In this document: one piece after another, positions 22,652 to 34,700 of the stretch | How the letters are laid out: every line of letters starts with the position of its first letter | Numbering within the stretch: the first letter of the stretch is position 1 | DNA from: Ampullaceana balthica | Taxonomy: Eukaryota > Mollusca > Gastropoda > Lymnaeidae | NCBI GenBank assembly: GCA_944989445.1 | Contig: CALYLW010000207.1 | Coordinates: 372,001-436,000, forward strand | DNA length: 64,000 nt | Reading direction: 5' to 3' | Translations under genes and position numbers: made by a program | The notes under the pieces: generated by a model | The model's database searches: none | The model's input: the letters and a program-made list of their open reading frames with translations, nothing else | What the model was told of the DNA's origin: nothing

Positions 22652-23643
22652 CATATGTTTGGATATTGACAATTTGCTTGGACCAGACTCCATAAAAAAA
22701 AGAAAGTTATTTTGAGAACTCGAAATCAAGCAGTTGTTCAATGAAAAATTATGTCTTCCTTTTAGAATGATTACAACCCTGATGCAGCCCCAATGAAAGA
22801 TGCTTACTATGACATAAGAAAAAAGCTGCATTGAATACTGTAAAACAGATGCTGAGTTTCAAGTCTGGCGCCATCCAGAATTAAGCAGACGACTTTACCG
22901 TGATCAGTATGCTACTCTCTTAAAGCATTTCACAATACCAATTTCAATGCTTTTCTGCCTCATGTTGTCCACAGTACTCACTAGTATTACTCAAGCCTTC
23001 AGAGAAGAGACTTTCGAACTGGATTCTGAACTGACAATAAGCAACTTAATCTCAAGAGACTATGAGCCAAACCTAAAATTCTGACAGACATGATTAGTAT
23101 TGGTTGGAGACTTCTTTAGTGATGATGATTTTCCTCCAAAAAGTGTATCCGATGTACATCGATATGCAGGAATATCAAAAGTTTGTATAAAAATATAAAC
23201 ACTGGACATGGTCCCAAATGCTGAAGTACTCGCACAAAAAGTCACCTCCGGCATGTCACATGTTTAACTCAGCTTCACTGTATGAAAGGTGGTTTATTGG
23301 TGAGAAGAAGAATCTCTTAAAAGACAACCTAAATGTCAGACTGTAATCTTCAATATAAATTATAAACCCCGAAGGATTTTCAAAGGATTGCAGTTATCAT
23401 TCCTACACCTAGACTCCATTATCCAAATATAAAGTGACAGTACCGTAGAGGAGCACAAAACGACGTGCAATAAAAGCTCTGCACCAGAAATTGCCCAATA
23501 CATTTGCTGCACTTCCCAAAATTGTTCTCACTAAAGTTTAAAAATGTACGGATGTGAAGTCTGGACGCTCACAGCAGACCTCCAAAGAATGATCTTTTCC
23601 CTAGAAATTAGAAATGAGATATTTCCGTAAGATATTAAACATC
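22652..23643. other. Interval between two hAT elements
   Basis: No exon was recognised. The stretch about 22855-23090 has a composition and short open runs that could be old transposon coding sequence, but no motif could be fixed. Confidence 0.4.
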
Positions 23644-24204
23644 TCCTACATCAGGGGTTCCTAACCAGTGGTGCATGCACCACCAAGGAGTGCATGAGCA
23701 GGTTCCAGGGGGTGCATGAATCATTCAGAGGGAAAAAAAAGAAAAAGAGGAAGAAAAAAAAAGAAGAAGGGGAAAAAAAGAAAGAAAAACTAAACTAATA
23801 ATCTGAAAATGTGAACCATAAGCAAGGCATGCCGCGTTAAAGGGCGCCCACATACAACCTTTTTGATAGGTAAAAAAATAATGTTCGAAAAATTTTACGT
23901 CACAGTTTTCTAAAATTAATTTAATTTTTTCATCAAATACGTCGGATATAATATGTCTTCAGGTGACCCTCTAACTTTTTTGAGAGGATATAAACGTTGG
24001 GATTTTTTCCCCTTCACTTGTATTGATCGGTACGCTGCAAAACGTTAATTGTAAGCCAATATTCGTCATTGAAACCTAAAATCTTGAGTTGAGCATCCAA
24101 TTCTGGTCATTAAAAAAATCAACTTGGCTGGTTAAAAATTTGCTTGTGACTGGTATGACTTTCCGATTGTCATCACCCCCTCAAAATCGTTAATAAATAA
24201 TAAA

Positions 24205-25223
24205 ATAAAACAAACCCGTAAAAACAAAGTTTTTGACTATAAATCCCTTATATATGAGACATAACTAACAGTATTGATTATTTTCAAACATTTACAGACT
24301 GAATCTGTCTTAACTCAAGTTTGCTTCATAACCCTAGGAGGGGAGGGGTGGGTGGGAGGGGGAGAGGGGAAAAGTCTGGTCACTGATTCGCTTGACCGAG
24401 CTCAGAGTGACACGTAAAATGTAAACAAAAGCGCCCCGTCGCTTCGTTGGGTCGCCTCAATGCGTCAGCTCAAAATTTCACGTGGGAAAAAAACAATAAC
24501 AAACCGTGAATTTTAATTACATACCTCATATAAGGATAAACTAAAAATGCATTAATTTAATTACGGTACGTTCGATCGATCTGAAATTTTGATACGATGC
24601 ATTGTTAGGTCAGACGGGTCAGTGTGCCAAATTTCAGCTCGATCGGATCACGGGAAGTGGGTCATTTTTTACTTCTAATTTTCCGCCCGCCCAAGACAGA
24701 CAGAGAGAGAGACAGAGACGCCGGTGAAGTTAATATAAGGGATTTAATAAAACAAACCCGTAAAAACAAAGTTTTTGACTTTAAATCCCTTATATATGAG
24801 ACATAACTAACAGTATTGATTATTTTCAAACATTTACAGACTGACACCGAGTGATGTCCCTTGTCTTTAATAAATGGGGGTGGGATGTGAGGGGGTGTCG
24901 GCACGACAGTCGGCGTCAACACGACGGTCGGCGTCAACTCAAACTCACGTGAAACTGGAAGAAAAAAAACAATAACAAACAGTGAATTTTGAATTACATA
25001 CCTCATATAAGGATAAACTAAAAATGCATTAATTTAATTACGGTACGTTCGATCGATCTGAAATTTTGATACGATGCATTGTTAGGTCAGACGGGTCCGT
25101 GTGCCAAATTTCATTTCGATCGGATCATGGGAAGTGGGTCATTTTTGACTTCTGTTTTTCCGCCCGCCCGCCGAGCCCAAGACAGAGAGAGAGAGACGGC
25201 CGCGAAGTTAATATAAGGGATTT
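24205..25223. repeat. Tandem pair of a ~0.5-kb dispersed repeat
   Basis: Two head-to-tail copies lie at 24205-24745 and about 24748-25223. Each begins AAACAAACCCGTAAAAACAA and then AAATCCCTTATATATGAG, and each ends TTAATATAAGGGATTT. The boundary sequences AAATCCCTTATAT and ATATAAGGGATTT are inverted repeats. A single copy lies in the other orientation at 53301-53738, and fragments lie near 9300. The pair interrupts the transposon's coding region. Confidence 0.75.
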
Positions 25224-25254
25224 AAAAAAAAGAGAGAGAAATAGAACATAAAAG

Positions 25255-26925
25255 CCTCATTCACTGCATTTTCTGTGGAAAAATCATGTGCAATGACAAC
25301 ATGAAGCCTGTTAGACTACGAGAGCACTTGGAGAAAATCCATCCATCAAATTCCAAGGACAGTGTTGAGGTCTTCAAGCAGAAAAGAGCTCGCTTCTTGA
25401 CCTCAGGTACCTTGTCCAAGCTTGGATTTTCTTTGTCACAGAAACCTGCACTGCAGGCATCATTCAAGGTTGCATATCTTATTGCAAAGAACAAGAAGCC
25501 CCACACCATTGGAGAACTTTGGTGAAGCCTTGTGCTCTGGAGATGGTGTAACTGATGTGTGGTCACCAGCAGAAGAAGAAGTTTGAGAAAGTTCCTTTAT
25601 CCAATGTCACTATTCATACCAGGATTAGTGATATGGCTGCAGACATTCTGGATCAAGTCTTGTGCGAGATGAGAAGCAGTCCTTTTACATTTAGCATGCA
25701 GCTAGATGAATCCACTGATGTAGCACAATGCAGTCAGATTCTTGTATTTCTGAGATATGTTCTCAGTGGATTGCAGGAGGAATTTCTCTTTTGTAAGCCA
25801 CTCCTAGCTACTACCAAAGCTGTTGATGTTCTCCAGCTAGTCAGCGCATTCTTCACTGAAAACCAGTTTGACTGGACTTCAAGAATTTCTTCATTTTGCA
25901 CAGGTGGTGCTCCCTCCAAGCTTGGTAAGTCAGGATTTTCAGCACTGGTAAAGAAAGAAGTTCCAGATATTGTCACTACACACTATCCTTCATCGTCAGA
26001 CCCTGGCATGCAAAACTCTACCTCCAACCTTGAAGTCAGTTCTTTCTACTGCAGTCCAAGTTGTAAATTTTATCCGCTCACATGCCTTGAACCACCGCCT
26101 CTTTCAAGTTGTTCTGTCAGAAGGTGGTCTCTGAGCATGAAGTTCTGCTCTACCACACTGAGGTGAGCTGGTTGTCCAGGGGATGGATACTTTCTCGGTT
26201 AGTAGAACTGAGAGTGGAGCTTGCCATTTTCTTGCGAGAAAAAGAGAGTGACCTTGCTGACAAGTTTGACTGTCCAAATTTCATTCATTACTTGGGCATA
26301 CCTGGCTGACATCTTCACCATATTGAATGAGTTAAACTCATCTCTCCAAGGACCTGCTGATACAGTAATGGATGCTACTGAGAGATTGCAAGCCTTCCTT
26401 AACAAAGTGCCACTATTCCAACGACGACTAGAAAAGTCCAACTTGGCCAACTTTCCACTCTTGGATGAAGTTGTAATATCTGGTGCAGAAGGAAGCACTG
26501 AGGGATCACTGCCTGACAAAATCAAAGGGGAAATTTCAGAGCACCTTTCAACATTGCAAAAGTCCTTTGATGGGTATTTCTGTCAAGAAATTGCTAGGAA
26601 AGACCTTTGGATTCGCAATACTTTTCTCTGTGACTTGGAAAACATTGATGGCAGTGACTTTGCTGAAGATGACCTGATTGATGAGAGAACCAGAGAAGTA
26701 CTGAGGAGTGCCTTCAGTTGCAATACCTTGATTGTATTTTGGTGCACCCAGCTAGATTCCTACCCACAACTAGCCAAGAGGGCAGTACTGACTCTCCTTC
26801 CATTTGCCACAGCCTATCTCTGTGAAGCAGGATTCGCCACACCCTTGACGATTAAAACCAAGGAAAGGAATAAGCTGAATGCAGAGGATGACATGAGAGT
26901 TGCTTTGTCCAAAACAGTCCCCTGA
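25255..26925 (+). pseudogene. Broken ZBED5/FAM200-like hAT transposase
   Basis: The plus strand shows the CIFC cysteines and the HLEKIH histidines of a BED finger (25267-25345), then KRARFLTSG and KKPHTIGE. A frame change follows near 25520. Then comes VPLSNVTIHTRISDMAADIL, followed by FSMQLDESTDVAQCSQILVF near 25700, FCTGGAPSKLGKSGF near 25900 (family form CTDGAP), EVSWLSRG near 26165, and YLADIFTILNELNSSLQGP near 26310. The C-terminal dimerisation part is AYLCEAGFATPLTIKTKERN near 26815. The last 234 codons (26221-26925) are one open frame. At least three frame changes break the whole. The resemblance is to proteins annotated as ZBED5 or FAM200-like. Confidence 0.85.
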
Positions 26926-27124
26926 TTTAAATCACTGATTGATCATAAGAAGCAGCAGATCTCCCACTAAATTCCCTGTTGCCTATGGTCAAAACTGTTG
27001 TGTTCCTAAAATAAACATAGTTTATTATGCATTTTCTGCAAGTTTCACGAGGGGGTGCATGAACTTTTTTGGGCATCTGAAGGGGTGCATGGGCCCCAAA
27101 AGGCTAGGAACCACTGTCCTACAT

Positions 27125-30100
27125 GGAACATATCATCAACGTAGCGGTCCTCGATAAAATATTGGTCCCTAATCTAACTCTAACGCTTACTCATCTAAAG
27201 TCGCTTGTTTAAGCATTATGATTGAAAATAAAAAGAAGCTGCACAATTTTAATTACGGCAGACAGTAGTCGATGGACAAACGATTAGGATTAACGGGTGT
27301 AGGTTGGTCATAAAATGTAACCTTTTTACTTTATTACAGGTAATTTGAATAAATCGCCAAACCATGCCATCTTAGCCCACCTAACTTTTTTTTAATAATA
27401 CATGTAATATTCAAGTTACAAATCAATAGAGACGACAAGAGGTATATACTTTAACTTACAAAATATGGATTCAAATTCAGGTAACGCACATTTATCTGTA
27501 ATAAATAATTACAAATGACCGCTTTTCGATCGTCAATATCATAAAAAGCCAACATTTGTGTCCATGATCCCCACAACCCCACTTTTTTTTTAACTGTGAA
27601 CGCCGCTGACTTATTCCATCTACTCGTTAAAAAAATTAATATAATTTATACAATATAATTTTTTTTTAAAATTCACCGCGATTACTACAACAAAAGAAAA
27701 TTATATTTATACTAATAAGTATAAAGGCTGAGAATTATTCTTAGATAAGCCTGAATGGAGTGAATAAATAATGATTAAGTTAAGACTCCTATTAGGTCCA
27801 ATATAAAAATGTCTAATACGTAACTACATTTTCATTACAAAGCGTGTATTTTAAATTGTAAAAGAATTCCAGAATAAATGCAAGAGCCATAACAACCAAT
27901 TATTCATTTAAATTTGCAATAGCGTTCCTTCCCCACATTGTTTTATTTATGCCTTGAACCAGGCTGACAAATAATTGGGGTAAAAATTGTTAAAGTTTTC
28001 CCATTTAGTTAAAAATAACAGAGCTGTAGAAAATCGTTTCATTTTAGAATTATAATTTTCTAGAACTAGATCATCCCAAAATGAAGCTACTAACATTACA
28101 AAATAAGTTTACATTTAATATCACCAATATCTAATAAATACAATGTACTAAAGTTATAGTAAAGCTACCAACTAAACTTAAGCCCAATTAGCTTTTACGT
28201 TTTTAAGTGTTGGTGTTTATACATATAAATAAGTACATATATAAGGGAAATAAAACAATGGCTCCCATAAAGGAGTGGATGATGTAATACATGTAATGTA
28301 ATGTGTTAAGGTCCCTCAATAGTTTAGTAAGGGTTATCACTCCTGGCAGGTTTTGATATAAGTATTGTGTAGTAATTGATCTTACAAGTATCAGTGTACA
28401 ATCATAAATCTGACAGGTCTTTGTTTACTTTACAGTTTACAGTAGTCAGTTGTAAAAGTAAAAGACATCTCAAAACCAAACACTGCGATCCCTTTAGTGC
28501 AGGGATCACCTAATTGCAGGATCAATCCGAACCGCACCATCGGTCCTTAAATTTGCTTTACAAAATGTATGGAACATGAGGCATCGCAATACAGATCCTA
28601 AATTTAAATATGTTTAGAATACTTATTATTTTCTAGGAGATCAAGTTACAAAATTGTGCACAAGATCATAGAATGAGAAAAAACATTTACTGATGGAAAC
28701 TTTATCAAAGAGTGTGTTGATGGAAGCAGCAAATGACTTGTCATTGTAATACTTGTATCTATCCTAAGGAAGTAGGCAACATTTTTCAAGTATCAGCCTT
28801 TCAGTAAGTTCAGTAGCAAGTCCAGTTGTGCAGAGAAATTTCAGAAAGACTAAAACTAAAACTTACAACCTTCAATGGAATCAGCTTTGAAGTATTACAG
28901 TTGATGGATGAAAAAAAAACGACTGGAGTGAGATTGTTGTTGGGGCAGATCAGGAAGAATAGCTAATTCATTTTTTAACTATAGTTAATTTAATTGATTA
29001 ACAAGGAAATCACTTGTTGAAAGAGAAGCACAAAGAAGAAAAACTGTCTTACACATTTTTTGAGTTTCCGAAACTAAAGAAATGTGTACTGCATCAGAGT
29101 TTGCAACAAAAACAACGTATATCTTAATCTTAGGTGAGAGCCAACATTTTTTATGAGAGATTTTCTGCATGATGAACATATTTTAAAGCTATTCACTTGT
29201 TTGGATGCATCGATTCCAAACCAAGTATTGAAATCTAGGAGTTAATTTATTTATACTATAGCATTGTATACCTTGATAATTAATTTTTAGTAAATATGTT
29301 GCTTGTTTTTCTTTGTGGGTTGCACAACATTCATCTCTGGCTAACATGGAATTGGAATGATTTTATTTTTAAAAATGTTTTCCAAGAGCTTTCGTTCTGG
29401 GTGACAAATAATATAATAATACGCAAAATGATCATTGTTCATCTACTTGTCATCCAGTCCATATGAAAGTGGTTTAGAGTAATCAGATCTAATCTAACCA
29501 AGGAATTCTATGCAGCTACCAAAAGAATAATGAGATGTCTTACATTAGCTAAGGTTAATTAATAGAAAATTTACAAAATACAGCTCAGGGCAACTGGTAA
29601 TGAAAATTTAATTGCTCTCAAAATCCATAGGGTAACAAAAGCAATTTATGAAACTGATTTAATGAACAATCAAATTAATTTTGTAAGTACACAGCAGAAA
29701 TGGCTTAATAATATATATAAAATATTTACAAATGACATAATGGCCTTTAAATTTAAACTTAGAAGAAAAGCGTGCTCAAGTTCAAATTACAAAACTATCT
29801 GCAGTTCTCAGGAAATTAGTCTTAATAACTTAATATTTATTTTAGGTCTTTTTTTTTACCAGATCTTTTAATGAGACTGAATGCAGTTTATGCAGTGAAA
29901 GTTTGAATGTCAAAAGGATAAAACTAAAAGTCCTAATTTTTCTAAAATCTAATACATACATGTCAAAATTAATTTTTTATTGAAAGTAAAAAAAAATTAA
30001 AAAACGTATTTGTTCGAAAAGCATTCACCAAATGAAGGTGCGCCAAGATCACCCGGACCAGGAGCATTATGTTCAAACAACATACATATATGAATGGTAA

Positions 30101-31354
30101 AGAAATACATTTAAATTTGCAACCTCCAGCTTGTCTTTCAAGTTGAACTGATCTAACTATCATTAATTATAGAAGTAGAATGTATTATCAGAGTAATGAA
30201 ACAGTATTTTTCTTTTCTTGTGAAATATTTTTTAAATTTAATTTTTATGATCAGCCCCAGTTGACATAACACCTTGCAAAATGTTAAATCTAGTTGAGAG
30301 TGAGAGGTAATATGTAAATGTTATACATTTTTTAGCTATTGATACAAATATCTCTTGCAGATTTGATAGTGACTAAATAACCAACTTTCACTTGATTTGA
30401 GCCCATGATTTCAATTACTATCAGCAGCAATAAAAGTGATTTTCGGCGCTCTAGAAAATATATGAATATCCCTCTTCCTTTTGGTTGTATTTATTTGAAT
30501 TTTTTTGGTTTTAACATGTGATAAATGTGTATTACAATTCTCAACAATAAGGCACTTTTGGATAAGTTTCAAGGCAATCAGGGATAAATAATACAAGTTA
30601 TGTTGTGAAATTATTTTATATCAAATTCGGTCTGTGCAAAAAATACATTCAAACTCGCTTTGCAAATCATTTCAAATGGTCTCTTATAACACAATGAATA
30701 ATTTTTTTTTACAAAAACTACTACCAGTACGCATTTAACTAACAGTGTTTCCCAAACTGATGTGTGTGACAAAAAAGTGAAATTTTGGGAAGTCGTTAGA
30801 TAAAAAAAATAAAAATAAATCCCTTCCAGTTCAATTTCAAGCTCATAATTGTAGTTGTAGAGATCAGTAAGACTTGGGTAAGGTTGTTGTGGGAGTTGAA
30901 TGACTAGTCAATAATTTCATAGGGCTGCAGACCACTACACAGGTTAGGAAACACTGATCTATATATACATATACTTTCCTAAAGGTTATTTATAAAGCCA
31001 GTCAAAATTTACAGAGCAAACATGTGCATACAGGGTAATAAGTCACAATAATATGAAAATGTTGACCTGATTTGATAACACAAAACTAAATGAAGTAAAT
31101 GCACAAAGTATGTACACAGTAGGGTTCAATTGAAAATGTGGATCAATACCAAATAGTGAATTTTGAAAGCTTTTGATTACTGCATTTTAAATATATCTAA
31201 TAATAAACAGTGGCATTTAGTAGCAATCTGTATTGATGAAGCAAACATAATCCGGTAAGGCCAGTAGTAGTTGAAATCAGTGCTTCTAAAAAATAAAGGC
31301 AAGATCCAATTTAACTACATCATTTGATATGGAAACATTTTTGATCTTTAAAGT
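27125..31354. other. Intergenic stretch, little recognised
   Basis: AT-rich, with no host exon found. On the plus strand near 28693-28930, phrases such as FIKECVDGSSK and REISERLKLK recall a ZBED-type hAT transposase full of stops; this is weak. A small hAT-like MITE lies at 30743-30956. The rest shows nothing I can name. Confidence 0.45.
30743..30956. mobile_element. hAT-like MITE without clear target duplication
   Basis: The termini CAGTGTTTCCCAAACTG and the near-inverted CAGGTTAGGAAACACTG resemble the common hAT terminus CAGTGNTTCCCAAAC. The flanks TTAACTAA and ATCTATAT do not match, so the ends may have drifted or the pairing may be by chance. Confidence 0.4.
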
Positions 31355-31716
31355 TTTATTAAATACCTACATAATTTATGGTAAAAAAAAATTACTCCTA
31401 AAAAGGGTTGTACATTTTACAACAGCTATTTAAAATAAATACCTGGTATGTGCCTTACTAGATCTAATGAAATGGCCAGTTACCCACCCCACATAGATCT
31501 GGATAATGGATGATAAATAATGCAGAGTGGTTTTTTAAACCCATTAAATAAATATTTCTACATACATATTGTTATTTAATGTTAAAAGACATGCTACAAC
31601 CTTCTCATGTGGTTTCAGATTAGCTGAAATTTCACATATCTGTTTCATTCACAATCAGTCAAATCACAGTCAACTACTAAGTACAATTTTCAGCAGCATC
31701 CATTTGTAGATGAAAA

Positions 31717-31791
31717 CTAATATTTAGGTTTGAAAGTAAGATTAGCAGATGGCACAACACTACTGCGGCAATGCGGTCGGGACAAACCAAT
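31717..31791 (-). CDS. PRC1: PRC1 exon 12 (C-terminus)
   Basis: Acceptor TTCTTCCAG after a T-rich tract; encodes [20 protein letters not shown] plus KPKY and a TAG stop. Phase 0 matches exon 11. Because this tail is poorly conserved, its assignment rests on splice signals, phase and total length. An AATAAA (minus strand, 31360-31355) lies about 360 bases downstream of the stop. Confidence 0.65.
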   Translation of the reverse strand: MGLSRPHCRSSVVPSANLTFKPKY

Positions 31792-34700
31792 CTGGAAGAA
31801 AAAAATAATTTAGGTGAACTAAAAAATTTTTATAAGTCCAAAAATTATGAATGCTTGTACTTCAATATAATGCTCTAGTTATGAAAGTATGGTGTAAGGG
31901 TGAGTTCAAAAGTTTGCAAAAACACTTTTTCAAAGGTCATGGATTAGTCTGAATGGAGGAGGGTGACTGAGTAGAATAGGGCCCTACATTCTACATAGGC
32001 TGTAGTGCCAAAGATGATGATAATAATAGGACTTAAAGGTGTGGCATTAATGCAGTATTTTGCTTGTAAATTACAAAGAAAATCCACATAATAGCACAGC
32101 AATACAACCATGTACATCCATCCAAAATAGTATTCAAGTCAAGAAACTTCATTGTATTTCATACCTCAAAGATCTTTTAGTAACACGATAATGCTCTATG
32201 AGGATGTTATAAATTGAAAGTTTTTTAAAAAGTGCCCTATTTTCATAAAGAAATAATTTAACACATTTTAAAAGCTGCTTTTTTAAAATAAAAAGTTCAC
32301 TGATGTAATAGTTTTGTAGTATTTTCATAATTATCAATGAAACACTAGCCTGTAAGGAAGCATCTACAATTTTTTAGCACACTAACAATGCATAAAAATA
32401 ATTTAGAGTATACAATATATGTAGTGCAATATCCCAAAGATCTTCACTATCAAACAGGAAAAAACACATTTTAATTACCCATTCGGTGCATCAAAAAGAT
32501 TAAGACAATGAAGGGAGCAGACTTTTTTTTTATCGGTAAAGAATTCAATAACATTACATTCAGTTTAGAGTTGTTTGGAAGGGAGCAGACTTTTTTTTAA
32601 TCGGTAAAGAATTCAATAACATTACATTCAGTTTAGAGTTGTGACTTATTTTATCAAAATAGGAGATTTATTGTTTGCAACATGTATTTATGTAGTGAGT
32701 TAACTGTCTTTAATGATACAAATTTGATTTTCAACTATTTGGGACTAGACTTTGAAATAATAAAGGACCATAAAAAATAGCCTTTTTTATGAATGATTAA
32801 TAAAAAGTATCTAAAAGAAAGGGGAGTTAGAGTAAAAGTAACTGCAGTTTCACCACAGGTACAAAGGAAGTGTGCTCAGATCCATTAACAAAATTAAATT
32901 AATATTATTAGCAGACATAACCTAACCTTGCCAACTATGCCATATTCATTTTTTTCCAGTGCAACTTGCAAGTTAAAAAAAAAGAAAGATTTATTTAAAT
33001 GAATGAGTAAAAACAAAGGTGGTGGTTGCTTGATTTCAAAAATTGATTTAGGTAATTTTTCACTCCATTGAAAATATACCAAATGTGAGGAGAAATATAT
33101 ATAATTATGAGACAATTGTAGCAAGGTAAAGCATGCCAACATTAGCATGCTCACCAGATCATTAATTTCTAAAGATGGTCAGCACTCGGTGAAGAAGCTT
33201 TGGATGCACTCACAAAATTCTAGTTATAAAAAAAATAAAATAACAAAAAATTAAAGGAAATGAAAATTAAAACTGTTTCATAAGAAATCCTATCTTGTAA
33301 ATTTTACAATCATTAATAATTTTCATATAATTTTTGTGAAAACTTTGCAGGATTTAGTTTTTTCAACGAAACCATTAAAATAATTTTTTTTTGGAGCTGG
33401 ATGAGTCAATATTCCATGCTCATTCTAGGTATAAATCCAACTCAGAGGAGAGGATTACATTTTTAGCTCAAGCAAGTTCAATAAATGTTGCTTATCAAAA
33501 GTGTCTTTTATTAACTCTTTCCATGCCTGAGGGAGTTTCCGCTTTTGTGCCAGTCTTTGATCAATTGAAATGAAATTTATTTTAAGGTGCTCATATTTCA
33601 TGCAGATTTTAATGCATTTTTTGTGTGTTAGATAGCAGTATTTCATATATAAGTAATGCAAATTAGAGAAAAATAATATGCGCTACAAATCTGCACTTTT
33701 CAGAACACTATATTATGACATATCTAGCTCCTATGCTTGAGTGGTCATTGTTTTGGATACAGCAGTTTTACCCCTAAATAAAATTCGCAGTAAGAAAGCT
33801 TATGTAAGCACACCTTACTTCAAACAAGAAAGATGCTGGAAGAGTTATTAATTTAAGAACATAAATAAATAGCAGCAGTCAAATAAATATAGATAATTGG
33901 CATGGTAAGAGTTAATGCTAATTTCTAGCAAAATATACTTATTGAATACTTAAGCTCGAGAAATCAACTTGGCAAAATACAAACTAAAGTTGTTTTTTCT
34001 TTACCCTAAAATAATTAATCCCATTTTTTAAAAATATATATATACACACACACATATACATGTGTACTTATGTAAATTTATATAATTTTTAAAAAGCATT
34101 TTGATTAATTTAGGAGAAAAAAAATCCAAAATATCTAAATATTGCAACAACAGATTTTATAAATACAGTTGAACCAATTATGCCTCAGGCCTTTGGAATT
34201 GAGAAAAAAGTGTCAAGATAACTGATGATCGAGCTAAACGAAAACCAAAATGGAGGTAATACTAAAATGTGCATAAAATCATAGGTTTCATACTAATCAA
34301 ATTTACAATTCAAAATTAACAACTACTTTAAAACTTTCAACTTTGAATCATGTCTAATTAATTTCAAGGTTTTTCCTTACCATTGTTTAAACATTTGTTT
34401 GCACATGACCATCATTTAAGAATGAAATTTATGGAGCATAGTAGTAAAAGTTAGGGGTCTACCGATATGCCTTTTTTCCGATATTGCCGATACCGATATT
34501 ACCGATATTTGTTAGGACAAAAACCAGCGGTCATATTTGATGACGTCATTCTTAAATCTATCACTCGTAATTATTTATCTTTAATATTAGGGGACTACCG
34601 ATAGGCATTTTCACCGATATTACCGATATTTTTTTTTCCGATATGAATATTTGTTAGGACAAAAACCAGCGGTCTTATTTGATGACATCGATCATTCTTA

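Larger units (their letters stand above)
23652..27116 (+). mobile_element. ZBED5/FAM200-like hAT element
   Basis: The termini are CAGGGGTTCCTAACCAGTGG at 23652 and GGCTAGGAACCACTG ending at 27116. A perfect 8-base duplication, TCCTACAT, lies at 23644-23651 and 27117-27124. Subterminal repeats of GGTGCATG occur at both ends. The transposase relic is on the plus strand. A tandem pair of another repeat (24205-25223) splits the element upstream of the finger domain. Confidence 0.92.

Noticed and set aside
24662..25006. 114-codon minus-strand ORF with PTVV repeats
   Set aside because: It falls within the tandem non-coding repeat and is driven by GGGGTG/GTCGGCG repeats, with a poly-Ser-Leu end from GAGAGA runs.
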